64,000 nt of DNA from an uncultured Clostridia bacterium (GTDB taxonomy: Bacteria > Bacillota > Clostridia > TANB77 > CAG-508). Made by a program: the position numbers and the translations under genes. Below, in pieces: positions 27,737 through 38,953 of this stretch (position 1 is the stretch's first letter; each line of letters begins with the position of its first letter). The notes under the pieces are model-generated. The model was not told the origin of the DNA, did not search any database, and saw nothing but the letters and a program-made list of their open reading frames with translations. The DNA is taken from positions 62,001-126,000 of the forward strand of contig CALXLF010000001.1 in the NCBI GenBank assembly GCA_944389125.1, written 5' to 3'.

Positions 27737-28945
27737 CTATGGTAAATATGGTAATGGATCTACTGCACATCTATATCTTGGCTGTGGTGTTCTAATTTCC
27801 AAATGTAGATGTGGTCCTGAAACATTTCCTGTTGCACCTGAGTATGAAATTAGTTGTCCTTTAGTTACTGTTTGACCAACACTAACTACAATACTTGAAT
27901 TATGTGCATACATACTATATATATTATTTCCATGATATATTTGTACATTTCTTCCATAGGCTGATGATGAATCAGAAGCTACAACTATTCCATCTCCAAT
28001 AGAATATACTGGCGTACCAGAAGAAACTCTAAAATCAATTCCAGTATGATTATTAGACCAATATTTTCCACTAGTTCCAAATAATGTTCCTAATGTTGAT
28101 GGATTAGATACTGGCCAACCAAAACCATATGAGCTTGTTGCCCCACTACTTAAATTGCTTGAACCGCTGCTTGAATTTCCACTTGAAGTTGAAGGTTTTT
28201 TAGCAGCTAATTGTTTATCATATTCTTCTTTTAATTTTTGAATTTGAGAACTTACTTTTTTCTCTTGAGCATTTAATTCTTCTAACTCAGCAGTAAGTTC
28301 TGCTTCTTCTGAAGACAAACTTTTAACTTTTGATTCTTTTTCAGCTTTTGCACTTTCTAGAGAAGCCTGAGTTGATTCTAATTCTGATTTATCTGATTCC
28401 AAATCTGATTTAGCTGTTTCTAATTCTGTTTTTGCTGTTTCTAATTGTGCTTTAGAGTCTTTAATTGATTGAATTAAATCAGTATCATATGTAGCAAGTT
28501 CAGAAATTAGATAATATTTTGAAATAAAATCTGTTAAATCTGCTGAAGATAGTAATAAATCAATATATGAAGTTTGACCACTCATATACAATGATACTAG
28601 TCTTTGATCTAATAGACTTTGTTTTTCATCTATATTTTTTTGAGTATCTTCAATTTCCTGCTCTTTATTTGAAATTTCTGTTTCCTTTTCTGAAATTTGT
28701 GTATTCAAATTAGAAATAGAATCTTCATAATCACTTATTTCATCAACTAAATCTTGAACTTCTTGAGCTGCATCTGATAATTCTGATTTTACACTATCAA
28801 TCTCATCTTGTTTATCAGAAATTTGACTATTTAGTTCACTTTTTTGATTTTCAAGTTCACTTTGTGTTGCTGCAATTGATTGAAGTCCTGTGCAACTTAA
28901 AACTAAAATAATTATTAAAACAATACAACTAATTTTGTTTTTCAT
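27737..28945 (-). CDS. coiled-coil M23 peptidoglycan endopeptidase
   Basis: Secreted cell-wall hydrolase of EnvC/NlpD-like type. The 402-aa product has a signal peptide (residues 1-25), a long coiled coil (about residues 27-240, rich in Gln, Glu, Lys, Ser), a Ser/Gly linker and a LytM/M23 domain (HTGIDFRVSSGTPVYSIGDG with His-Asp zinc ligands, then SGPHLHLEIR with HLH). All M23 zinc residues appear present, so it should be an active endopeptidase rather than a degenerate activator. It follows a flippase gene 27 bases upstream. Confidence 0.9.
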   Translation of the reverse strand: MKNKISCIVLIIILVLSCTGLQSIAATQSELENQKSELNSQISDKQDEIDSVKSELSDAAQEVQDLVDEISDYEDSISNLNTQISEKETEISNKEQEIEDTQKNIDEKQSLLDQRLVSLYMSGQTSYIDLLLSSADLTDFISKYYLISELATYDTDLIQSIKDSKAQLETAKTELETAKSDLESDKSELESTQASLESAKAEKESKVKSLSSEEAELTAELEELNAQEKKVSSQIQKLKEEYDKQLAAKKPSTSSGNSSSGSSNLSSGATSSYGFGWPVSNPSTLGTLFGTSGKYWSNNHTGIDFRVSSGTPVYSIGDGIVVASDSSSAYGRNVQIYHGNNIYSMYAHNSSIVVSVGQTVTKGQLISYSGATGNVSGPHLHLEIRTPQPRYRCAVDPLPYLP

Positions 28946-28972
28946 ATGTAACTTCCTTTCTTTATCTTCGCT

Positions 28973-30433
28973 TTAAGCAATACTGTTTTTTAGTCCTATA
29001 AATTTTGATTTAACTGTATCTATAATTTTATATAAAAATTTATCTTTAAGTAAAAGTAACATTCCTACATATGCTGCTACTCCAACTACACATTGTAATA
29101 ATATTGAAATTACTCCAGTATTTACTATTAATTTTACTAAGCAACAAACAATAAACATAATAGTACTTGCAAATAAATATTTTACAAATAATTGGATTAT
29201 CGGTCTCCATCTAATATTTCTTCTAACATACCAAATTTGAATTCCATCCACAACAATTTGTGAAATAACTGTTGCAATAGCTGCTCCTATAGATTTCCAT
29301 AAAAGAATAAATATATAATTTAAAATAAGATTAGTTAAAACCCCAAATGCAACTGATATTGTATATTCTTTTTGCCTTTTAGTTGGAAGTAAGTACTGTG
29401 TTCCTATAACATTTTCAATTCCTTGTAAAACCAACATTGGTGAAAATACCATAATTAAAGTGGCTGATTTATCATAGCCTGATCCAAAAAATATTGGCAC
29501 AAAAGCAGTTGCGATTGTTGCAACTCCATACATCATTGGAAATGAAACTATAAATACAAAATTAAATGAATTTTTTAAATAACTATTAATTTGTTTTTTA
29601 TTTCCATGTGCATATGTATTTGCCATTCTTGGAACCATTACAGTTCCAAGTGATGTGACTATTGTCAATAATACTCTTATAACTTTTTGTGCTTGTTCAT
29701 AATAACCAGTTTCAGATTTATCAGAAATTAAAGCACCTAACATTGTTGTATCTAGTAAATTATATAGTTTATTTGTAACTTGAGGTATAAATAATAAAAT
29801 TAATGGAACAATATGTCTTGTTAAATTAAGTCTTGGAATTCTTCCACCTTTTAAGTATTTTGGTAAATAAAACCACAATAATAAATTACCTAAGAAGTCA
29901 CCTAATGAATAAATTAATATATATTTCCATAAATCTCCACTTGTTTTTACAAAAACAAAAACAAGTGAAACACTAATTATTCTTACTAAAACATTTCTAA
30001 TTACAGTTTTTTTGAATTCTTCAATTCCTTGAAAAAACCAACTAATATCAAAAGCTGTTGCAAAAAGCTCAATAAATAAAATCATATAATATGTTTGATA
30101 TTGATTACCTCTTACAAACCAAAAATAATATATAATCGCTGCAATAAAAACTGTTATAAATCTTATTATAATTAATTCAAAAAATATCTTTTTTCTTTTT
30201 CGTGGCTGATCTTGAGCATATGCAATTTCTCTTTGACCATATAGAGCAATTCCTAAAGAACCAAATAAAACAAAATATGTTACTATTGCATATGTATAAC
30301 TATATATTCCTACTCCATCAGAGCCCAAAACCCTTGATAAATAAGGAGTAGTAACAAGAGGAAGTATCAAAATTAAAATTTGATAAACTAAATTATACAT
30401 ATAATTTTTTACTACACTCTTTTTTCCAGACAT
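28973..30433 (-). CDS. polysaccharide/lipid flippase (MOP superfamily)
   Basis: Polytopic membrane transporter of the Wzx/MurJ-like MOP superfamily; translocates lipid-linked sugars. The 486-aa product has about 14 hydrophobic helices, with the diagnostic first segment TTPYLSRVLGSDGVGIYSYTYAIV and QREIAYAQD. It is closest in layout to oligosaccharide flippases (PST family). No glycosyltransferase cluster surrounds it, so its substrate cannot be deduced. Coupled to the M23 gene by 27 bases. Confidence 0.85.
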   Translation of the reverse strand: MSGKKSVVKNYMYNLVYQILILILPLVTTPYLSRVLGSDGVGIYSYTYAIVTYFVLFGSLGIALYGQREIAYAQDQPRKRKKIFFELIIIRFITVFIAAIIYYFWFVRGNQYQTYYMILFIELFATAFDISWFFQGIEEFKKTVIRNVLVRIISVSLVFVFVKTSGDLWKYILIYSLGDFLGNLLLWFYLPKYLKGGRIPRLNLTRHIVPLILLFIPQVTNKLYNLLDTTMLGALISDKSETGYYEQAQKVIRVLLTIVTSLGTVMVPRMANTYAHGNKKQINSYLKNSFNFVFIVSFPMMYGVATIATAFVPIFFGSGYDKSATLIMVFSPMLVLQGIENVIGTQYLLPTKRQKEYTISVAFGVLTNLILNYIFILLWKSIGAAIATVISQIVVDGIQIWYVRRNIRWRPIIQLFVKYLFASTIMFIVCCLVKLIVNTGVISILLQCVVGVAAYVGMLLLLKDKFLYKIIDTVKSKFIGLKNSIA

Positions 30434-30619
30434 AAAAACTCCTTTTTCATATTGTATATTTTAATTAATTATTTTAATAAAGTCAACTAGTTGGTCTACA
30501 TAATTTGGCGTTTTTTTACATTTATTTTATTAAAAAATTAAACTCATTTTTATATTTTTAAATAAAAAATAAAATTTTAGTAAATATTATTATTAGATTA
30601 TTTTGAAGGAGGTATAAAA

Positions 30620-30799
30620 ATGACTAACAAAGAACTTTTATACATTGAAGATGCCCTTGGACATGAAGAATTTTTAAAAACTAGTAGTTGTCAGGCAGCT
30701 CAAAATTTACAAGATCAAGAACTTTCAAATTATATGAAACAATTAGAAACAAAACACACAGAAATTTATAACAGACTTTTCAAACTATTGCAAAATTAG
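30620..30799 (+). CDS. small CotF-related protein (coat-like)
   Basis: A 59-aa product, two-helix type: MTNKELLYIEDALGHEEF, then SCQAAQNLQDQELSNYMKQLE and HTEIYNRLFKLLQN. The layout resembles short spore coat/CotF-related proteins of Clostridia. GGAGGT RBS 7 bases before the ATG. It precedes the 82-aa CotF-like gene by 82 bases, so the two likely form one operon. It contains no CGG. Confidence 0.65.
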   Translation: MTNKELLYIEDALGHEEFLKTSSCQAAQNLQDQELSNYMKQLETKHTEIYNRLFKLLQN

Positions 30800-30881
30800 G
30801 TTTATATTTATTTAAAAACAAAATTTATTACAAAGTAAAGCTTAAATTTCAACTTATACTTTGAGAAAGGAATGATTAATT

Positions 30882-31131
30882 ATGAATGATAAAGAATTAA
30901 TGGAAGAACATTTATTAGTTGAAAAAGGAATTTGCGATTTATATATGCATGGTGCATTAGAAGCCACAACAGCTGAGGTTCACAATGAATTTAAAAATGC
31001 ATTAAATGAATCATTAAATATTCAAAATAAAATCTATAATTTAATGTCAGCAAAAGGATGGTATCAAACAACTCCAGCTGAACAAACTCGGAATTGCTCA
31101 AGCCAAACAAAAGTATTGTTCTGGTTGCTAA
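30882..31131 (+). CDS. CotF-domain protein, one +1 frameshift
   Basis: Coat F domain protein, a short two-helix bundle associated with spores or cell surface in Clostridia. The joined product is 82 aa: LLVEKGICDLYMHGALEATT, then FKNALNESLNIQNKIYNLM and AKGWYQTTPAEQT. CGG at 31089 interrupts the end; skipping C gives GIAQAKQKYCSGC then stop, so Gly70 is restored. Zero-frame reading gives an unrelated 16-residue tail. The strongest homology is to the N-terminal part, so the loss would affect only the C-terminal tail. RBS AAAGGA. Confidence 0.75.
31089..31091 (+). other. CGG +1 frameshift site 9 (CotF-like)
   Basis: CAA ACT CGG AAT TGC becomes CAA ACT GGA ATT GCT CAA GCC. The resulting tail AQAKQKYCSGC is a plausible CotF C-terminus. 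This is weaker evidence than the enzymes because the tail is short. Confidence 0.7.
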
Positions 31132-31146
31132 GTATTTAAATAATAA

Positions 31147-31184
31147 AAAGGACAGAGTTTTGACACTACCTTGCTCTGTCCTTT
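31147..31184 (+). terminator. CotF operon terminator
   Basis: AAAGGACAGAG / CTCTGTCCTTT stem just after the 31131 stop; the A and T runs allow termination on either strand. Confidence 0.8.
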
Positions 31185-31217
31185 AATAATTTATAAAAAA
31201 TGCACTTATCTATTTTT

Positions 31218-31871
31218 TTATTGTGAATTAGCTGAAATACTTCCATCTGAACAATGTATTGTTGCGTTATTTATTTCAGCATTATCACTATCTATAGTAA
31301 TTTCATTCCATTGCTCTATAGTACCATTATAATATATATCTGTCAGACTACTACAACCATTAAAAGCCTTTTTTTCTATGCTTTCTATACTATTTGGTAT
31401 TGTTACACTAGTTAAATTTTCAAGAAGATTAAAAGCATTTTCTCCTATTATAGTTACTTTATAATATTCTCCTGTTGAAGAAAGAATTATATATTGTGGA
31501 ATTACAATATTAGTAACTGAGGTATCTTTATATACAGAATCATATTCTGATTCTGTATCTAATTGACCACGTAATGTAATTTCATTGTCATTAGTAGGAG
31601 AATAACTAACTTCCCAATTATCCATATTTACAGGTTCTCCACTTGCTTCTAATCCAATATCACTACTTGATTGTCCTTGATATTTATAATCATCAGGATT
31701 TTCTTTAGCTTTATCTAAAACACTATCCCAATAAGTACCTTCTGTTTTTGTAGTTTCATTATTATTTGCTTCTGATGTATTATTTAAATTTGTTTTTCTT
31801 ACTACAACTGCTATAATTACTCCAATTAAAATTATCAATACTATAATTGCGATTATTCTTAATTTTTTCAT
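31218..31871 (-). CDS. membrane-anchored leucine-rich (BspA-type) protein
   Basis: 217-aa product with an N-terminal membrane helix (residues 5-25), a linker, and a C-terminal BspA-like leucine-rich repeat region of the LRR_5 type (NAFNLLENLTSVTIPNSIESI, IEKKAFNGCSSLTDIYYNG). Such proteins bind host or microbial surface molecules, but only one or two repeats are present, so it may be a shortened member. No lipobox. Confidence 0.7.
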   Translation of the reverse strand: MKKLRIIAIIVLIILIGVIIAVVVRKTNLNNTSEANNNETTKTEGTYWDSVLDKAKENPDDYKYQGQSSSDIGLEASGEPVNMDNWEVSYSPTNDNEITLRGQLDTESEYDSVYKDTSVTNIVIPQYIILSSTGEYYKVTIIGENAFNLLENLTSVTIPNSIESIEKKAFNGCSSLTDIYYNGTIEQWNEITIDSDNAEINNATIHCSDGSISANSQ

Positions 31872-31930
31872 AAAGTTCTTCTCCTTTTTTATTTTAATAT
31901 CATATCACTATTTTTCACTCAATATGCATA

Positions 31931-32377
31931 TTATATATGTAAAAATGATTTTATCTTATTTAAGATTCTATTAAATATTGTATCTTTTTTCTCCACTATA
32001 GATAAATTCTTACTATCTTTATTTTCTATATTATTACTATTATCTTGTTCAAAAATTCTCTGAATATCATATTTTTCTTTTAATTCTTTTTCATTATTTT
32101 TATATATTTCTATTAATTCTTTTCTTTCTTTTTCATCTGACCAATATTTTAAATATAAGTAAATTAAAATTTCTTCTGCCTCATTAGATACTTTTATCTC
32201 TCCATTTTCATCAAATCCAGGATATTTATCTGGATTTTGGATTAATGAATTATTGTTTAAATATTCTATTACTTCTATAGGTATTTTATATATAAATTCT
32301 GTCTTTAATTTTTTTAGAATATTAAGAATTTCAGTATTTGCTATTATTTTATTATCTAAGCTATTCACCATATTCAT
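31931..32377 (-). CDS. hypothetical protein
   Basis: 148 aa, charged and Lys/Glu/Asn-rich; no family recognised. The N-terminus (MNMVNSLDNKIIANTEILN) is helical, followed by KLKTEFIYKIPIEVIEYLNN and a C-terminal Lys-rich helix. The start at 32377 follows GGAGGAAAAA. It overlaps the end of the upstream gene by 17 bases, so the two are translationally coupled. Confidence 0.6.
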   Translation of the reverse strand: MNMVNSLDNKIIANTEILNILKKLKTEFIYKIPIEVIEYLNNNSLIQNPDKYPGFDENGEIKVSNEAEEILIYLYLKYWSDEKERKELIEIYKNNEKELKEKYDIQRIFEQDNSNNIENKDSKNLSIVEKKDTIFNRILNKIKSFLHI

Positions 32378-33107
32378 TTTTTCCTCCTTCATCTTTAGTT
32401 ATACTTTGGTTAGTTTTCTCTTGTTGCTTAAAAGCTCTTGAGATAAAGTCTTTTCCTTTATCCATTATCTGTGATAAAGTTTTTTTACTTGAATTACAAA
32501 ATCTTCTTAAAGGTGAATAACCATATTTTATTATAGCCTTACCGTTTTTATCTACATATGCCACATTATCTGGCATATCATATATATAAATATTTTTTAT
32601 ATCTGAAAAAAAGCTCATTCCCTTTCCAAAACCTTCACTTGAATACATTTTATCAATCATTTCTTGCTTTTCTTCAGATGGTTTTCCAAGATTTTTTTCT
32701 TTATATGATTGCACTCCATCTAATAATATCTTAAATAGATAAGCTGAATCACTATCAACTGTTTTACTACAAGTTTTTGCATGAATATCCAGTTTTGGTT
32801 TATGATCTCCAAATCTTGATATACTAGCTCTTAAGGGTAAATTCTTTTCAGATTCTACTATTGACACCATATGCTCTATGAAATCTTTTGGCATAGTTCC
32901 AAATAGAATATATGCATCAGTATCAGGCTCCTCCGAATGACCTCTGCAAGATGCAGTTGTTTTTATATTATTATTAATACAATATTCAAGTAAATTTGTT
33001 AATTCAGGTGAACCTTCTCCCCAAAGCAAAGCCATTTTATGTACTTGATCTTTTGGAATTTTTCCTTCAAAAACCCTTCCTTCTTCATAATCTTTTAATT
33101 TTTCCAT
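32361..33107 (-). CDS. hypothetical protein
   Basis: 248 aa, not recognised. A central part (CINNNIKTTASCRGHS and ILFGTMPKDFIEHMV) looks like a compact alpha/beta domain; a Lys-rich linker follows. The start MEKLKDYEEG at 33107 is chosen because GAGGT lies before it. Translationally coupled to the next gene by the 17-base overlap. Context gives no clue to function. Confidence 0.6.
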   Translation of the reverse strand: MEKLKDYEEGRVFEGKIPKDQVHKMALLWGEGSPELTNLLEYCINNNIKTTASCRGHSEEPDTDAYILFGTMPKDFIEHMVSIVESEKNLPLRASISRFGDHKPKLDIHAKTCSKTVDSDSAYLFKILLDGVQSYKEKNLGKPSEEKQEMIDKMYSSEGFGKGMSFFSDIKNIYIYDMPDNVAYVDKNGKAIIKYGYSPLRRFCNSSKKTLSQIMDKGKDFISRAFKQQEKTNQSITKDEGGKNEYGE

Positions 33108-33151
33108 AATAAACCTCATCATCTTTTGTAATATAAATTCTTATATAATTT

Positions 33152-33724
33152 TTAACTTTGAACATCACAAAATTTTTTCTTATCTTTCTCAATCTTTTTT
33201 TGATACCTATCCTCTTCTGAAAATATACATCCACAATATTTTTGCATATATAAACCTAATTCTCTTGCTTTATTTTGACCTTCTCTAAATCCTACTCTAA
33301 AATCTCTATATAAAAAACTCAAGCCATATTCTTTTGCAATTTTTTCTCCTAGTTCATGAATAATATCATGCTTTTGATATGGACTAACTAAAAGAGTTGT
33401 TGTAAAGGTATCAAATCCATTTTCTTTTGCAAATTTTGCTGTTTGTTCTAATCTTACTGGATAACAATAATTTATGCATCTATTATCAATATCATCTGAT
33501 ACATTTCTGCAAAACTCTCTTAAACCATAATTTTCATTTAAAATCAATTTTACATTAATCATTTCTGAATATTGAATTAATGTATCTCTTCTTGTTTTAT
33601 ATTCTATGTATGGATGAATATTTGGGTTAAACCAATAAAGAGTTGGTTCAATATTTTCATTTCTTAGGCTATCTATACAATAAACACTGCATGGTGCACA
33701 GCATGTATGCATTAATAATTTCAT
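33152..33724 (-). CDS. queH: epoxyqueuosine reductase QueH
   Basis: Reduces epoxyqueuosine to queuosine in tRNA, an alternative to QueG (family DUF208). The 190-aa product has the four cysteines typical of QueH: CCAPC in HTCCAPCSVYCID at the N-terminus and CGC in YCGCIFSEEDRYQ at the C-terminus. It suggests the host makes or salvages queuosine. No other que genes in the window. Confidence 0.85.
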   Translation of the reverse strand: MKLLMHTCCAPCSVYCIDSLRNENIEPTLYWFNPNIHPYIEYKTRRDTLIQYSEMINVKLILNENYGLREFCRNVSDDIDNRCINYCYPVRLEQTAKFAKENGFDTFTTTLLVSPYQKHDIIHELGEKIAKEYGLSFLYRDFRVGFREGQNKARELGLYMQKYCGCIFSEEDRYQKKIEKDKKKFCDVQS

Positions 33725-33774
33725 TTATACTTCCTTTCTTCCAATTTTTTTGAACTTTTAAGAGTGAAGCTCAT

Positions 33775-34719
33775 TTAATCTTCATCTTCAAAATTTATTG
33801 TTTTATTTATAATATATGATGGTCTATTTTTACTTTCATCATAAATTCTTCCTATGTATTCAGAAATCATTCCTAAAGAGACTAATTGAATTCCAGCAAA
33901 AAATGTAATTGTAACCATTATTGAAGTCCAGCCTGGTGTTAAATTATTCCAATCAAAAATAAATGATAATAGTGAATAAATAAGTATTAATATTGAGATA
34001 ATTATTGAAACAATTCCAAGTCTAGTTACAAATTTTAATGGTTTTGTTGAAAAACTAAATATACCATCTTTTGCAAGTTTTATCATTTTATTTAATGGAT
34101 ATTTTGTTTCTCCTGCAAACCTTTCTTTTCTTTCATATTCAATAGGTGCTTGCTTAAAACCAACCCAACTAAATAATCCTCTAAAAAATTTATTATGTTC
34201 TGGAAGTGAATTTATAACATCTACTACTTTTCTATCTGCTAATCTAAAATCACCAGTATCTTTAGGAATTGAAACATCTGATAAATCATTTAAAATATTA
34301 TAAAACATTTTAGCTGAAAATAATTTAAATTTTGTTTCTCCTTCTCTTGATTTACGTTTTGCATAAATTACATCATTTCCATTTTCCCATAAAGAAATCA
34401 TTTGAGGAATTAACTCTGGTGGGTCTTGAAGATCTGCATCTATTATTACAACTGCATCACCAGCACTCAACTTTAAACCTGCTTGTACTGCAGCTTGATG
34501 TCCAAAATTTCTAGAAAAAGAAATAATTTTTACATTTTTATCAACCATAGCTATTTTTTCTAGAATACTTAATGTTTGATCTCTACTTCCATCATCAATA
34601 AATATAATCTCATATTCATAATTATCTAAATTAGTTAAAACTTCTTTTAATCTTTTATAACATTCACTAACAACAGCTTCTTCAAAATACATCGGAACAA
34701 TTACTGATATTTTTTTCAT
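33775..34719 (-). CDS. family 2 glycosyltransferase with two C-terminal helices
   Basis: 314-aa enzyme of the DPM1/GtrB/Csb-like branch, which transfers sugar to undecaprenyl or another polyprenyl phosphate at the inner membrane. Domain order: GT-A fold with IDADLQDPPELIPQM (DXD-type metal site), LSDVSIPKDTGDFRLAD, then two C-terminal membrane helices (about 230-260 and 270-295). Nine bases separate it from the upstream ruvB; coupling is likely. Confidence 0.8.
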   Translation of the reverse strand: MKKISVIVPMYFEEAVVSECYKRLKEVLTNLDNYEYEIIFIDDGSRDQTLSILEKIAMVDKNVKIISFSRNFGHQAAVQAGLKLSAGDAVVIIDADLQDPPELIPQMISLWENGNDVIYAKRKSREGETKFKLFSAKMFYNILNDLSDVSIPKDTGDFRLADRKVVDVINSLPEHNKFFRGLFSWVGFKQAPIEYERKERFAGETKYPLNKMIKLAKDGIFSFSTKPLKFVTRLGIVSIIISILILIYSLLSFIFDWNNLTPGWTSIMVTITFFAGIQLVSLGMISEYIGRIYDESKNRPSYIINKTINFEDED

Positions 34720-34728
34720 AAATTCCTC

Positions 34729-35748
34729 CTAAAAACTCATTTGAATATTTCTTCCATAATCTAATCCAAGATGTTCATAAGCTAAAGCTGTTGCTGTTCT
34801 CCCTCTTGGAGTTCTAGCTAAAAATCCAATTTGCATTAAATATGGTTCATAAACATCTTCTATTGTATCTGTTTCTTCATTTACAGTTGCAGCTAAAGTA
34901 TCAATTCCAACTGGTCCTCCACTATATTTTAAAATAATTGTTTCTAAAATTCTTTTATCTAAGTTATCTAGTCCCAATTCATCTATATCTAATTTTTCTA
35001 AAGCAATTTTTGCTATCTCCAAAGTTATTTTTCCATTTCCAAGGACTGTTGCATAATCTCTTACCCTTTTTAAAAGCCTATTTGCAATTCTTGGTGTTCC
35101 TCTTGAACGTCTTGCAATTTCTGCAGCTGCTTGATCATCAATATCAATACCTAAAATCTTACTTGATCTTTTTACAATAGTTGTTAAATCTTCTTCTGAA
35201 TATAATTCTAATCTTGAAACAATTCCAAATCTATCTCTTAAAGGAGTAGAAAGTGAACCTGCTCTTGTTGTTGCTCCAATTAATGTAAATCTTGGTAAAT
35301 CTAATCTAATTGATTTAGCACTTGGTCCTTTTCCTATCATTATATCTAAGCCAAAATCTTCTAAAGCTGGATATAAAATTTCTTCTACACTCTTATTTAA
35401 TCTATGAATCTCATCTATAAATAAAACGTCATTTTCAGAAAGACTTGTTAAAATTGCAGCTAAATCACCTGGTTTTTCTATTGCTGGTCCAGAAGTTATT
35501 CTTATTCTAGAATGCATTTCATTTGCTATAATATTTGAAAGAGTAGTTTTTCCAAGACCTGGAGGACCATATAATAAAACATGATCTAAAGCTTCTCCTC
35601 TTTTTTTAGCTGCTTCTATATAAACTCTCATATTTTCTTTAACTTTTGTTTGGCCTATATACTCATCTAAAGTTTGAGGTCTTAAAGAATTTTCTTGAAG
35701 TTCTTCCTCTTCGCTTTGAACTATAGGATTCAAAATATTCTCTTCCAT
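34729..35748 (-). CDS. ruvB: Holliday junction helicase RuvB
   Basis: AAA+ motor of branch migration with RuvA. The 339-aa product has Walker [12 protein letters not shown], Walker B DEIHRL and sensor GATTRAG, and a C-terminal winged helix. ruvA is not adjacent here, unlike the usual ruvAB. RBS AAAGGAA. Confidence 0.97.
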   Translation of the reverse strand: MEENILNPIVQSEEEELQENSLRPQTLDEYIGQTKVKENMRVYIEAAKKRGEALDHVLLYGPPGLGKTTLSNIIANEMHSRIRITSGPAIEKPGDLAAILTSLSENDVLFIDEIHRLNKSVEEILYPALEDFGLDIMIGKGPSAKSIRLDLPRFTLIGATTRAGSLSTPLRDRFGIVSRLELYSEEDLTTIVKRSSKILGIDIDDQAAAEIARRSRGTPRIANRLLKRVRDYATVLGNGKITLEIAKIALEKLDIDELGLDNLDKRILETIILKYSGGPVGIDTLAATVNEETDTIEDVYEPYLMQIGFLARTPRGRTATALAYEHLGLDYGRNIQMSF

Positions 35749-35789
35749 ATCTTTTTCCTTTCTGAAATTTTTAACTATTGATATTAATT

Positions 35790-36033
35790 TTAAATTTCAA
35801 CACCTTTATATTCCATATCTTCCATAAAGTCAAATAATTCTTTAACTCTTTTTAAAGTAAGCATTGCACTTTTTTGATGTGGACATTTAGGCTTTGCTTC
35901 AATAAGCTCATTTTTATAACAATTTTTTGTCATCTTATAAATCAAATACCTACAATCCATATAAGTATAATAAATCTGAAAACCGATTATTTAAATCTTC
36001 CCAAAACATTTGAAATGTGTAATTTTTATCCAT
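35790..36033 (-). CDS. conserved small protein, one +1 frameshift
   Basis: No annotated family name. Zero frame stops early ([19 protein letters not shown] ...). Skipping the C of CGG (35983-35985) gives an 80-aa protein: [17 protein letters not shown], then [18 protein letters not shown] and a basic C-terminus ending [14 protein letters not shown]. The combination of a well-placed RBS (GGAGA 7 bases before ATG), open frame to a proper stop and a coherent protein supports the reading. It resembles a small Clostridia protein of unknown role that I recall only loosely. Located between ruvB and a membrane protein. Confidence 0.65.
35983..35985 (-). other. CGG +1 frameshift site 10 (80-aa protein)
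   Basis: AAT AAT CGG TTT TCA becomes AAT AAT GGT TTT CAG ATT TAT. This one uses CGGT. Evidence rests on open frame and RBS rather than known homology. Confidence 0.65.
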
Positions 36034-36052
36034 AAATTTCTCCAATACTAAA

Positions 36053-36526
36053 TTATTTATATACTGTATACATATCAACAGAATAACAATTTTCATACAC
36101 TGTGTATTCTACTATTCTTTCATTAAACCAACTTAATACATCCCCTTCTGATCTCTCAATTTCGTGCAAATGGCCTTCAATTGAAGTTACCGGAACAAGA
36201 AATAACACTATTATATAAATAATAATCGTTATAATTATTAAAATCTTATTTTTTGATAATTTTTTATTAAAAATTAATATTACTATGCTAAATAAAATAA
36301 TAAATATACATCCTATAGAGGTATAACTAAATTCTCCTTTTATTACTTCATCCATATAATTAGATACAAAAATAATAGATACATATACTAAATGAAATAT
36401 TACAACAATTTTTATAATATTCTTCTTTATTAATTGACAAAATTCTTTCTTATTTCTTACTAATATAGCTAAAAGAACAATTCCAAATAATATTATCACT
36501 AAAAATCCCAATAACACAAAAAACAT
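36053..36526 (-). CDS. small membrane protein
   Basis: 157 aa with about four hydrophobic helices (residues 1-22, 35-55, 63-83, 92-112) and a short soluble C-terminus after TSIEGHLHEIERSEG. No family recognised. It lies 11 bases downstream of ligA and may share its transcript. Confidence 0.6.
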   Translation of the reverse strand: MFFVLLGFLVIILFGIVLLAILVRNKKEFCQLIKKNIIKIVVIFHLVYVSIIFVSNYMDEVIKGEFSYTSIGCIFIILFSIVILIFNKKLSKNKILIIITIIIYIIVLFLVPVTSIEGHLHEIERSEGDVLSWFNERIVEYTVYENCYSVDMYTVYK

Positions 36527-36537
36527 TTTAAATTCTC

Positions 36538-38577
<2,040 letters not shown>

Positions 38578-38601
38578 TCAACCAACTGTATCTTATATAT
38601 G

Positions 38602-38630
38602 TTTACTTCACAACTTAAATATGATATAAT
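38602..38630 (+). promoter_or_regulatory. promoter of the 38.7-kb small ORF
   Basis: TTTACT (38602-38607), 17-base spacer, TATAAT (38625-38630), about 35 bases before the ORF start; RBS GGGAGG follows. Confidence 0.6.
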
Positions 38631-38665
38631 AGTTTTGTTCCAAAATTCAACCGGGAGGTATTTGC

Positions 38666-38923
38666 ATGATAAGTTTGGAAGATGCTCGGGACATTGTAGA
38701 AAATGTCATAACTGAGCTAAAAACAGGTAGAATGGTGATTGTTGAAATTCCAGGTGAAAATTCTTTCTTAAATTGTGTGGACTCAAAAGCCATTATTAAA
38801 ACAATAATTAAAGAAAGAAATCTGCCTTTTATCGTTTTTAACTCACTATTTCCTACCAAAGAATCCAAAACGAAACTTGCACATGTGCTTGTTTTTATCC
38901 GGATTCGCGAGCTTGGCTTTTAA
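38666..38923 (+). CDS. acquired-looking small ORF with in-frame CGG
   Basis: 85 aa, not recognised. It begins MISLEDARDIVENVITEL and ends FIRIRELGF. It carries two zero-frame CGG codons (38687 and 38900). If the first CGG were skipped, a stop (TAG) follows within four codons, so translation of the whole ORF needs CGG read as arginine. Base composition is richer in G+C than neighbours. It has its own promoter, RBS (GGGAGG) and a hairpin overlapping the stop region. I treat it as foreign. It might also be non-coding or a recent insertion. Confidence 0.5.
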   Translation: MISLEDARDIVENVITELKTGRMVIVEIPGENSFLNCVDSKAIIKTIIKERNLPFIVFNSLFPTKESKTKLAHVLVFIRIRELGF

Positions 38924-38941
38924 AGAGCCAAGCTCTTTTTT
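38909..38941 (+). terminator. terminator of the small ORF
   Basis: GAGCTTGGCT / AGCCAAGCTC stem followed by TTTTTT. It overlaps the last codons of the ORF at 38666. Confidence 0.8.
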
Positions 38942-38953
38942 ATATAAAGGATA

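Noticed and set aside
38687..38689. Counting the 38.7-kb ORF's CGG as a sixteenth shift site
   Set aside because: Skipping C gives TAG within four codons, so it does not fit the pattern.
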